From: Paractinoplanes toevensis
GTDB lineage: Bacteria; Actinomycetota; Actinomycetes; Mycobacteriales; Micromonosporaceae
Direction: 5' to 3'
DNA length: 62,527 bases
Assembly (NCBI RefSeq): GCF_018332695.1
Contig: NZ_BOQN01000089.1
Location: 1 to 62,527, forward strand
Below, piece by piece: positions 1 to 7,108 of the stretch. The position numbers and the translations under genes are program-made. The notes beneath the pieces were generated by a model. It was not told the DNA's origin and searched no databases. It was given only the letters and a program-made list of their open reading frames with translations. Every line of letters starts with the position of its first letter. Position 1 is the first letter of the stretch.

Positions 1-300
1 CTCTGTCCGCACGCTAAGTCCTCGAGATCGCGTCCGGCCGCGGGAGCCTCCGGCTGCCGCCCGGGACTGTTCGCGCCGGCGGGCCGGTGGGCGGGTCGGG
101 GTTGCGAGCTTGGGCCGGGCCCGCCCGCAGCGGGCGCGCGGAGGGTGAGTTGCACCTGCCGGGACCGCGTGCCACGGGAGTGAGTCGGCGCGTACGGCAA
201 AGGTTTGATCTTTCGCCGCGAAAGCGTCCCGCCCTCCGTTTCGAGGCAGCCTGGGCCGGGGTCCCGTTCCTTCGGGATTGGTGAGACCCCGAAAAGATCT
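1..300. other. Non-coding left edge of window
   Basis: No ORF here has convincing protein-like composition; those present read as Pro/Arg/Gly-rich GC shadows. The stretch holds two small inverted repeats: CTTTCG/CGAAAG around 210-224 with a 3-nt loop, and a larger hairpin at 258-290 just beyond the stop of the minus-strand gene. The left part may carry the promoter of a gene outside the window. Confidence 0.4.
258..290 (-). terminator. Possible terminator hairpin
   Basis: GGGGTC (258-263) pairs with GACCCC (285-290), and an inner CCCG/CGGG can pair inside the loop. It begins 11 bases beyond the stop of the minus-strand gene ending at 301. No U-tract is present, as is common in high-GC actinobacteria, so this rests on position and pairing only. 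Confidence 0.3.
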
Positions 301-948
301 CTAGCGGAGCAGGTCGGCCAGGGTCGGCGGCGCGGCCCGGTCCACGATGATGGTCCGGGCCGTGTCGTGGTCGCGGTAGAGGCGGGACAGGCGCTGGGCC
401 AGCACGTCGTCCCACGGCCGGTCCGGGCGGTGCTTCTCCCAGGTGGCCCGGTCCGGCAGGTACTCCAGCAGCACGCCCAGGTCGCGCAGCAGCGCGAAGG
501 ACGGGCAGTCGGTCACCACCACCGGCCGGTGGTCCGGGCTGACCAGCAACCGCTGCTGCAGGGTCAGCACGAACTCGCGCACCGCCGCGATGTCCAGCCC
601 GATCGCCACGTACAGGTGGACGGGCGGGCGCTGGGCGGCGGTCGGCGCCCGGCGGACCTCGGCGTCCCCGGCCGGCCGGCGGCCGCGCAACCGGCGCAGC
701 ACCGCCCGGCCGATCCGGGGCACCGTGTGCACCGGGTCCTTGACCAGCGAGACCAGCCCGAATCCGAGCCGATAGGACTCGCTGCGCCGCAACCGTTCCA
801 GGCGGCGGCGCTCGCGGTCGCGCTCGCGCCGCATCTCCTCGCCGTTCGCCTGCTCCTCGGCCAGCCGCACCTCGAGCGAGCGCAAGCGGCCGGCCATCGC
901 GGCCAGCTCCCAGCGGGCCCGCTCCGGAGCGTCCAGGGTCACCTTCAC
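301..948 (-). CDS. Coiled-coil protein of unknown function (glycan cluster, copy 1)
   Basis: 215 aa. I do not recognise a named family. Residues 1-55 are rich in Arg/Glu/Leu with heptad-like spacing, so a coiled coil is likely. A motif RRSESYRLG follows at about 55-62 and then a basic amphipathic stretch to about 90. The second half (112-215) reads as a small alpha/beta fold (LYVAIGLDIAAV, RPVVVTD, LLEYLPD). Start chosen as GTG at 948 because it overlaps the TGA of the upstream glycosyltransferase (GTGA) behind a GGAGG; longer frames run into that gene. A paralog with the same layout, including RRSRSYRIG, lies at 6509-7108, also directly behind a double glycosyltransferase. That fixed pairing suggests the two products work together, perhaps with the basic helix touching the membrane (inference). 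Confidence 0.7.
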   Translation of the reverse strand: MKVTLDAPERARWELAAMAGRLRSLEVRLAEEQANGEEMRRERDRERRRLERLRRSESYRLGFGLVSLVKDPVHTVPRIGRAVLRRLRGRRPAGDAEVRRAPTAAQRPPVHLYVAIGLDIAAVREFVLTLQQRLLVSPDHRPVVVTDCPSFALLRDLGVLLEYLPDRATWEKHRPDRPWDDVLAQRLSRLYRDHDTARTIIVDRAAPPTLADLLR

Positions 949-3125
949 GCCATCCTCCACGTGTTCGACGGCAGCTCGCTCAGCCACTTCGCCGCCGCGG
1001 CACCGCCGTTTCCGAAGCTCAGTTCGCGGCAGCGGTTCGCCAGCCCGGCCCGCACCTCCGGCCGCACGGCCTGGTCCAATACCTGTTCCAACTCGCCCGA
1101 CGCCGGGTCCTCGACCACCAGCGCGACCCCGGTGGCGGCCGCGAACCGGGCCCGCCCGACCTGGTCGTCGAGCCGGGTCGAGGTGTTCGGCAGGAACACC
1201 GTGGGGACGGCGAAGGCGATCTGCTCGTGGAACGAGTTGTAGCCGGTCGCGCTGATCGCGAGGTCGAACGCCCGCAGGTAGCGACTCACGGGGTAGATCC
1301 GGACGACCTTGGCCCCCGGCACCTTGGGCATCGGCCGGGTCGCGATCGTCGACTCGGCCAGCACCAGCTGGAAGCCGTGGCCGGTCAGGTGCTGGCAGAT
1401 TCGGGCGATCGGCGACGAGATGTCGTTGATGTTCCCGGCGCCGAGCTGCAGCAGCACGGCCGGCCGGTCGTCGAGGTCCAGCTCGTTCCTCGCGGTGTCC
1501 CGGTCGAGCAGTTCGCTCTCGTCGAGGAAGCTGATCGGCTCGACCTGGAACGCGCGGGCCCGGTCGGCGACCGTCGGCCCCTCGTCGGCCACCGCGGCGA
1601 ACTCGCCCGGCTCCAGCACGTGGTCGAAGACCTTGCCCTCGGTGATCCAGTCGGCGCCGACCCCGCGCTGCCACATGGCCCGGCGCACCCACACCCAGGT
1701 GAGCTCGGGGTGTTCGCGGACCGCCTCGACGATGCCGGGGTGCGGCAGGCAGTCGACCGCCACCACGGACGGCTCGTGCAGCTCGATCAGGTGGTCGAGG
1801 CGGGCGCGCAGGATCGCGGTCCAGCGCGGCTTGGCCGCGTCGAGCACCTTGCGGGACGGGATGTACTCGGTGAGGAAGCCCTCCTGGTGGGCGACCGAGG
1901 CGGCGTACGACTGGGTGGCGATGACCGTTTCCACCTCGGCCGGCAACCGGCGGGCGATCGCCATCAGCCGGGAGAGATGTCCCATTCCGGCGCCGTTGTC
2001 GCTGACCATGAGGACGCGCTTGGTCTCGGCCTTGGGTCCGGTCGTGACCGGTTTCGCCGGCGCCAGCCGGGACCGGATGCCGAAGTCGGCCAGCCTCGCC
2101 AGGTGCGACTGGTGGCCGTACCGGTGCTCGGCGAACTCGCGGGCCCGGCTCACCACCGCGCGGTACCGGGCCGGATTCGAGTAGAGCTCGGCGACCAGCC
2201 GCCGCACGTCGGCCGGCGTGCCGTAGAGCGCGGCGTCGTCGAACGTCGGCCGGAAATGCTCGCCGATGATCACCGGGACGCCGCTGGCCATCGCCTCGAG
2301 GATGGTCCGGCCGAACGCCTCGACCAGGTCGGGGTCGTGGAAGTAGACGAAGAAGTCGATGGTGCGCAGGAACTCCTCGGGCTCCTCGGCCCCGAACCGG
2401 ACCACGTCCCAGTTCTCCGGCTTGGCCCCGAGTCGCTGCACGGCGATCTCCCCGCCGCCGAGGATCCGCACCCGGACGTCGTCGCCCTCCGGGTAGGCCT
2501 GCCGGATCTCCTCCGGGTCGAGCGGCCACTTCACCGGGTCACCGCGGCCGTGCCGGCCGATCACCGGCACGTCGCCGACGAACCCGTCCCGGTCCCGCCA
2601 CCAGTGCGCCACGTCGATGATCTCGTGCCAGTCGGCCGGTGCGAGCCGGGCGTCCGGGACGACCTGGCGCACCTGGTCGCGAACCTGCGAACTGATCGGC
2701 GCCCACTCCACGTGGTCGCCGAAGTAACGGTGCACCCGGTCGCGGACCGCGGCGAAGTCGTAGTAGCGGAAGGGGTTGCCGACGTCGCCGGGCGCCTGGT
2801 TGATCACCATGACCGTGCGGTCCGCCTCGACCCGCGGCACGGCGGCCAGGTCCTCGGTGAAGATCCGCGGCTGGCGCACCAGCAGGAGCTTGCAGCGCAC
2901 CGGCTCGTCGGCCCGGGCCAGAGTGGCCACGCCGTCGCGGAGCAGCTCGCTGATCCGCGGGCTGAACGGCAGCGCGCGCGGCTGATGCGGGGACGGCACG
3001 TGCACGAGAACGGTGGAGAGCGCGGCCTCGGCCTGCGCGTGCACCTCCGCGGCGATGCTGGCCGAGGTGCCGCCGGGATAACGAAAGTCCGACAGGATCG
3101 CCACGTCGTAGACGGTCTCGGGCAC
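945..3125 (-). CDS. Double-domain glycosyltransferase (GT4-like + MurG-like), copy 1
   Basis: 726 aa, read as two GT-B units. The N-terminal unit (about 5-345) ends with a GT4-type donor site: E269 and E277 in VEAFGRTILEAMASGVPVI form the E-x7-E pair. The C-terminal unit (about 369-726) begins with KRVLMVSDNGAGMGHLSR, the glycine-rich GxGH loop typical of MurG and UDP-glycosyltransferases. It should use nucleotide sugars at the cytoplasmic face to build a surface glycan; substrates cannot be read. Start is GTG at 3125, preceded by GGGAGA at good spacing; a longer frame to 3197 lacks a site. It is coupled by GTGA overlap to the coiled-coil gene. The paralog at 7095-9104 has lost the GxGH loop. 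No signal peptide or membrane segment is evident. Confidence 0.8.
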   Translation of the reverse strand: MPETVYDVAILSDFRYPGGTSASIAAEVHAQAEAALSTVLVHVPSPHQPRALPFSPRISELLRDGVATLARADEPVRCKLLLVRQPRIFTEDLAAVPRVEADRTVMVINQAPGDVGNPFRYYDFAAVRDRVHRYFGDHVEWAPISSQVRDQVRQVVPDARLAPADWHEIIDVAHWWRDRDGFVGDVPVIGRHGRGDPVKWPLDPEEIRQAYPEGDDVRVRILGGGEIAVQRLGAKPENWDVVRFGAEEPEEFLRTIDFFVYFHDPDLVEAFGRTILEAMASGVPVIIGEHFRPTFDDAALYGTPADVRRLVAELYSNPARYRAVVSRAREFAEHRYGHQSHLARLADFGIRSRLAPAKPVTTGPKAETKRVLMVSDNGAGMGHLSRLMAIARRLPAEVETVIATQSYAASVAHQEGFLTEYIPSRKVLDAAKPRWTAILRARLDHLIELHEPSVVAVDCLPHPGIVEAVREHPELTWVWVRRAMWQRGVGADWITEGKVFDHVLEPGEFAAVADEGPTVADRARAFQVEPISFLDESELLDRDTARNELDLDDRPAVLLQLGAGNINDISSPIARICQHLTGHGFQLVLAESTIATRPMPKVPGAKVVRIYPVSRYLRAFDLAISATGYNSFHEQIAFAVPTVFLPNTSTRLDDQVGRARFAAATGVALVVEDPASGELEQVLDQAVRPEVRAGLANRCRELSFGNGGAAAAKWLSELPSNTWRMA

Positions 3126-3334
3126 TTTCTGGTCTCCCTCAGGTCGGCGCAGTGTCCCGGAAACCCAACGAGAGACCGGTACGCACCGTGACGGCAACCG
3201 TCAACCGGGCGGCAACCCAGGCGCCCCGGCAAGGCAACCGCCGAGGCTTCATCGGCCCTGGAACAGCGCCGAACTATGTCGGTGAACCCGGCGGTAGGCA
3301 ACCGGGCCCACACGGCGAAAGGCAGTTCCACTCG
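3126..3334 (+). promoter_or_regulatory. Leader region of CAP gene with four GGCAACC copies
   Basis: This 209-bp divergent gap separates the minus-strand glycosyltransferase from the plus-strand CAP gene. GGCAACC occurs four times (near 3193, 3211, 3233 and 3297) and GC-rich segments could pair. Secreted cell-wall proteins in actinobacteria often have structured leaders such as c-di-AMP (ydaO-type) riboswitches. I tried to match the ydaO and GEMM consensus cores and could not, so this is reported only as a repeat-bearing possible leader. Confidence 0.25.
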
Positions 3335-3820
3335 ATGCGCTCCATCACCAAGCGTCTGGCCCTGATCGCGATGATCCCCGCCACCCTGCTCGGCATGGTC
3401 CTGCTCGCCGCCGCACCGGCCGAAGCCGCGCCGACCAGCGTGGTGAACCTCCAGAACGGCATCAACACCCTGATCAACCAGCAGCGCGCCGCGCACGGCT
3501 GCAAGGCCCTCACGGTCGACGGCCACCTGCTCACCGCGGCCCGGGCGCACAGCGCCTACATGGCCCAGACCGGCAAGTTCAGCCACACCGGCCGGGGCAG
3601 CTCGACCTTCGACTACCGCATCAAGACCGCGGGTTACTCGAAGCCGTCGGCCGAGAACATCGCGTACGGCTACCGCAGCGCCGCCGAGGTCGTCACGGGC
3701 TGGATGAACAGCCCGGGCCACCGCACCAACATCCTCAACTGCAAGTCGACCCGGGTCGGCGTGGGCGCGGTGTACGCGGCCAACGGCACCCCGTACTACA
3801 CCCAGGACTTCGGTTACTGA
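3335..3820 (+). CDS. Secreted CAP/SCP-domain protein
   Basis: 161 aa. A signal peptide is clear: basic MRSITKR, a hydrophobic core, and an AEA-A cleavage site near residue 32. The rest is one CAP (SCP/PR-1-like) domain with the usual four ligands: His72 and His84, Glu107 in SAENIA, and His129 in WMNSPGHRTNIL. Cys56 and Cys136 could form a disulfide. Bacterial CAP proteins are extracellular; their activity is mostly unknown. ATG at 3335 is chosen because it starts the signal peptide; a longer in-frame extension to 3152 looks like leader sequence. The gene runs against the methyltransferase gene, with one base between the two stop codons. Confidence 0.88.
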   Translation: MRSITKRLALIAMIPATLLGMVLLAAAPAEAAPTSVVNLQNGINTLINQQRAAHGCKALTVDGHLLTAARAHSAYMAQTGKFSHTGRGSSTFDYRIKTAGYSKPSAENIAYGYRSAAEVVTGWMNSPGHRTNILNCKSTRVGVGAVYAANGTPYYTQDFGY

Positions 3821-3821
3821 C

Positions 3822-4877
3822 CTACTCCACCGGCGTCAGCTGACGCACGATCCGGCGGTACGCCAGCACGGCGTGCCGTCCCCGGGCCTCACCTTCCTCG
3901 GTGAGGCCCTCGATCGTTTCCACCCACTTGCGCAGCGCCTCCGCCTCGTCCTGGCGGTGGGCGTCGTCGAAGACCACGGTGGCCGTGTCGGCCAGCCGGT
4001 CCTCGAGCACCCGCATGGCCGGGTAACGGGCGTCCTTGCCGGTCTTCTCCGGCGGCCCGTCGATCAGCAACAGGTCCACCTCGCGTAGATCGGCCACCGA
4101 CTCGGTGTCGTACCAGGGGAAGGTGCGGCCGTCGACGACGACCGGGCGCAGCGGGGCGTCGCGCACCTCGGCCACCTCGGTGAGGCCGTGCGCGGCCAGC
4201 GCGATCCGGGTCTTCTCGGCGTAACCCGGGTCGTGGTCGAGCGAGACGAGCCGGCCGCCGGCCCGCTCCAGCGCGTACGCGATCCACACCGTCGAGGTGC
4301 CGCTGCCCAGCTCCAGCACCAGGCGCGGCTGCCGGGTGTGGATCAGGTGCAGCAGATCGAGCAGGTCGGTGGGGTTGAGCGCGAACCCGCCCGAGGACGG
4401 CATCGGCGCCCGCGGCGCGAAGCCCTGGAACAGCTGCACCAGCGCCTCCACCTCGCCGGTCTGGGCGCGCAGCAGCCGGTCGGTGCCGTTCGCGGCCGCC
4501 TTCTGCTGGGTGGCGAGCAGCTCGGTCAGTTCCCGGTGCCGGTCGCCGGCGGTGAGCAGCATCTGCTCGACCGCCCCGAGCACCCGGCGCTGGGTCTGGT
4601 CGAGCACGGCCCGCTGCTCCCGCTGGGCCTTGCGCTGCTCGCGGCCGAGCACGGCCAGCCGGTGCAGGACCAGCAGCAGCCCGGCGGCGAGCCCGGCCAG
4701 CACCACACCGAGCACGGCCAGCGCCAGCTCGAGGTGCCCGGTGAGCGCACTGCCGCCGATGGCCGCGCAGAGCACGCCCGCGACGGCCAGCAGGGCAGCT
4801 TGGCGGCGAGTGATCTTCCGGAGCCGTTCCCCCGTCCGACCGCCCCGCCGCCGCCCTTGATCGGACTGAAGACCCAT
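3822..4877 (-). CDS. Membrane-anchored class I SAM methyltransferase, copy 1
   Basis: 351 aa. After a basic N-terminus come two hydrophobic segments (about 26-45 and 50-72), then a Gln/Arg/Glu-rich coiled coil (about 75-125). A class I methyltransferase domain of the Methyltransf_24 kind follows: motif I LVLELGSGTSTVW near residue 185, an acidic ribose-binding segment LVSLDHDP, and DLLLIDGPPEKTGKDARYP. The acceptor is unknown; location in a glycan cluster suggests a sugar or polymer end (inference). The ATG overlaps the TAA of the upstream membrane protein (TAATG), so the two are co-translated. The paralog at 11666-12664 keeps the architecture and the AGDRH-ELTE and NPTDLL segments but has a changed motif I. 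Confidence 0.82.
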   Translation of the reverse strand: MGLQSDQGRRRGGRTGERLRKITRRQAALLAVAGVLCAAIGGSALTGHLELALAVLGVVLAGLAAGLLLVLHRLAVLGREQRKAQREQRAVLDQTQRRVLGAVEQMLLTAGDRHRELTELLATQQKAAANGTDRLLRAQTGEVEALVQLFQGFAPRAPMPSSGGFALNPTDLLDLLHLIHTRQPRLVLELGSGTSTVWIAYALERAGGRLVSLDHDPGYAEKTRIALAAHGLTEVAEVRDAPLRPVVVDGRTFPWYDTESVADLREVDLLLIDGPPEKTGKDARYPAMRVLEDRLADTATVVFDDAHRQDEAEALRKWVETIEGLTEEGEARGRHAVLAYRRIVRQLTPVE

Positions 4878-6481
4878 TATTTTCCTCCGGGTGTGGACGT
4901 GGGATGCGGGCAGAACGGAACGCCGGCCCGCTGTTCGGCGGCGACGTCGAACGACTGGTCGAACCGGTACTGCGAGAACGGTGCGTCGGCGAACATCGTG
5001 AAGAACTCGGCGCGCAAGGCACAGCGCCGGGCCTGCCCCTCGGGCGTCGGGTCGAAGTCGGCCACGGCCTCGGCCAGCCGATTGTCGAGCCGGGCGGCCG
5101 GGCTGGCCATCACGGCGTCCCGGAACCGCTTGTTAGCGGTGGCCGACACGGTCGCGCTCGCCGCGAACAGCAGGATCAGCCCGGCGATCAGCACCCGGCG
5201 GCCGGGCCGGATCAGGTGCCCGAGCGCCGCGAGCAGCACCGCACCGGCCGGCATGGTGACGGCCGAGTCGCGCCAGCCCATCCCCCAGTCGCCCTTCGCA
5301 GCCACCCGCTGGATCTCCCCGTTCAGCGCGCCCATGGTGGCGCCGAGCAGCACGGCGGTGCCCGCGACCAGCAGCAGCACCGCGCCGGCCGGCCGGTCCA
5401 CGACGGACAGCCGGCCCAGGTCGCGGATCGCGGAGAACGCCAGCAGCCCGAGCGCGAGCCCGGCGGCGACCAGCACCACCCCGGCCAGCCAGGGCCGATG
5501 ACCGCCACCGGCGGTGGCGTCCGGCCACATCAGCGGCGGGAACCAGCCCAGCGCCCGGCTCGGCAGGGCCGCGAACACCTCGGGCCCGGCCGACACGTCC
5601 GAGCCCGTGTAGCAGTCCCGGATCGAGCAGTAGTGGTTGATGATCCCCCGGACGGCCAGGAACACCGGCAGAAAACCCAGCCAGAGCAGCCCGAGTACGC
5701 GCATCGGCGCCGCAAACCAGAACTTGCGGCCGGTCAGTTCGAGCACCCACCGGCCGCGCGCGAGCAGCGCGACGGTGGCCAGCGGCAACGCCAGGTAGGC
5801 GACCTCGTTGAAGGAGGCCAGGGCGGCGCCCGCGACGATCAGCGGAAGAATCCACCAGAGCCGGATCGGCCGCTGCGGGTGGATCCGGCACAGCATCGCC
5901 GGCACCGCCAGCACCAGCGCGGCCGAGGTGAGATAGAGCCCGGCGAACAGAATCACCGGGCTGGCCCGCCCGGCCGCGACCAGGCCGCCGGCCACCGCGA
6001 ACGGCACCACGGCGGCCAGCGTGGACGGCGGCCGCCGAAACATCCGGCCGCGCGCCACGACGCTCTCCGCCAGCAGCATCGCCACCACCCCGAGCAGGGC
6101 CGCGGCCACGAACGACACCAGCCGGAACGCGATGTTGCCGGGTACCCCGAGAACATCACCGAGGACGTACGCGATCAGGTCGAGGGTTTTCTCCACCATC
6201 CGCCCGAGCGGCCGGAAGTTACCCATACGCAGATAGCTCGGCATCGAGTCGAGCGTGTGCGGCACGATCCGCAGCGGGTGGTCCCGGAACAGAGCACCAT
6301 GCCAGTAGATGTTGAACCGGTGATCGGCGGTGGGTGCCATCGCCACCAGCGGCGCCAGCACCACCAGCGGGGCGAGGGCCGCCCGCAGCATCGCCCGCCG
6401 CCAGAGAGCACCGACCGGCGGCCCTTCAACGACAAAACGCATCGCGACCCGGGGGGCCTCAGCTTCCAGCACGGACGTCAC
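4877..6481 (-). CDS. Polytopic membrane protein of glycan cluster
   Basis: 534 aa with about ten to twelve hydrophobic segments. A loop after the first segment (HRFNIYWHGALFRDH, residues about 53-70) and a Cys-containing loop (INHYCSIRDCYTGSDVSAG, middle of the protein) could face outside. A C-terminal soluble tail of about 80 residues follows the last segment. I cannot assign a family; the long first loop resembles the layout of GT-C transferases, but no diagnostic motif was found. Start is GTG at 6481, 28 bases after the preceding gene's stop; no strong ribosome binding site is seen, and ATG at 6442 is an alternative. It sits in a minus-strand run from 9104 down to 3822 with the second glycosyltransferase, its coiled-coil partner and the methyltransferase. 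Confidence 0.65.
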   Translation of the reverse strand: MTSVLEAEAPRVAMRFVVEGPPVGALWRRAMLRAALAPLVVLAPLVAMAPTADHRFNIYWHGALFRDHPLRIVPHTLDSMPSYLRMGNFRPLGRMVEKTLDLIAYVLGDVLGVPGNIAFRLVSFVAAALLGVVAMLLAESVVARGRMFRRPPSTLAAVVPFAVAGGLVAAGRASPVILFAGLYLTSAALVLAVPAMLCRIHPQRPIRLWWILPLIVAGAALASFNEVAYLALPLATVALLARGRWVLELTGRKFWFAAPMRVLGLLWLGFLPVFLAVRGIINHYCSIRDCYTGSDVSAGPEVFAALPSRALGWFPPLMWPDATAGGGHRPWLAGVVLVAAGLALGLLAFSAIRDLGRLSVVDRPAGAVLLLVAGTAVLLGATMGALNGEIQRVAAKGDWGMGWRDSAVTMPAGAVLLAALGHLIRPGRRVLIAGLILLFAASATVSATANKRFRDAVMASPAARLDNRLAEAVADFDPTPEGQARRCALRAEFFTMFADAPFSQYRFDQSFDVAAEQRAGVPFCPHPTSTPGGK

Positions 6482-6508
6482 GAAGGTGCCAACGAGCCCA
6501 CGATCGGC

Positions 6509-7108
6509 TCAGTAACGCGATGGCTCGAGGAGACGGGCCAGGGTGGGTGGGTCGCGGGGGTCGACGACGACGGTTCGGGCGGCTCGGTGGTCTCGGCAGA
6601 GCTGGGCGACGCGGCCGGCCAGCAGGCTCTCCCAGTCGCCGGTCTCGTGTCGCGACCAGGTGGCCGGGTCGGGCAGGTATTCCACGATCACGCCGGGCAC
6701 TCCGAGTCCGCGCAGCGCCGGCTGGTCGGTGACCACCACCGGGCGGTGGTCGCCGTCCACCAGGATTCGCTGCCGCAGTGCCCGGACCAGGGCGTGCGAG
6801 GCGTCCCGGTCCAGCCCGACGGCCACGTAGACGCGGGCCGGCACCGGGCCGGGGGCGGGCTTGCGGCGAGGCGGGTGGGCGGGCCGGCGCCGCAGGAGGC
6901 GACGGGCCGTACGCATCGGATCGTCGGCCAGGTCGCCGAGCACCCGGCCGATCCGGTAGGAGCGGCTGCGCCGCAGCTCCGCCACCAGGTCCTGGGTGCG
7001 GTCCCGCTCGCGCATCGCGGCGTCCCGTTCCGCTTCGACCGAGCGCAGCCGCCCGGTCAGCGTGGCCACCTCCCAGCGGGCCAGCGACAGGTCATCAGCG
7101 TCCGGCAC
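6509..7108 (-). CDS. Coiled-coil protein of unknown function (glycan cluster, copy 2)
   Basis: 199 aa, paralog of the product of 301-948. It has the same order: charged helical N-terminus (about 1-46), motif RRSRSYRIG at about 47-54, basic linker, then an alpha/beta half with YVAVGLDRD, HRPVVVTDQ, VEYLPDPATW and a closing PPTLARLL segment that matches PPTLADLL in copy 1. Start is GTG at 7108, six bases after GGGAGGTG, overlapping the end of the glycosyltransferase gene by 14 bases. No catalytic signature is visible. Its repeated position behind a double glycosyltransferase argues for a functional pair. Confidence 0.7.
   Translation of the reverse strand: MPDADDLSLARWEVATLTGRLRSVEAERDAAMRERDRTQDLVAELRRSRSYRIGRVLGDLADDPMRTARRLLRRRPAHPPRRKPAPGPVPARVYVAVGLDRDASHALVRALRQRILVDGDHRPVVVTDQPALRGLGVPGVIVEYLPDPATWSRHETGDWESLLAGRVAQLCRDHRAARTVVVDPRDPPTLARLLEPSRY

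Noticed and set aside
14..415. Minus-strand ORF of 133 codons at the left edge
   Set aside because: Pro/Arg/Gly-rich shadow overlapping the real gene ending at 301; no supporting start signal.
301..2529. Reading the coiled-coil gene as a 742-aa protein
   Set aside because: The upstream two thirds is an off-frame translation of the glycosyltransferase; GTG 948 with GGAGG and GTGA overlap is the real start.
1227..3191. Long plus-strand open frame over the first glycosyltransferase
   Set aside because: Low-complexity Arg/Gly/Asp/Val composition without motifs; the minus-strand frame has clear GT motifs.
3126..3334. c-di-AMP (ydaO) or c-di-GMP (GEMM) riboswitch
   Set aside because: Looked for the conserved cores by eye and did not find them in order; only repeated GGCAACC remains.
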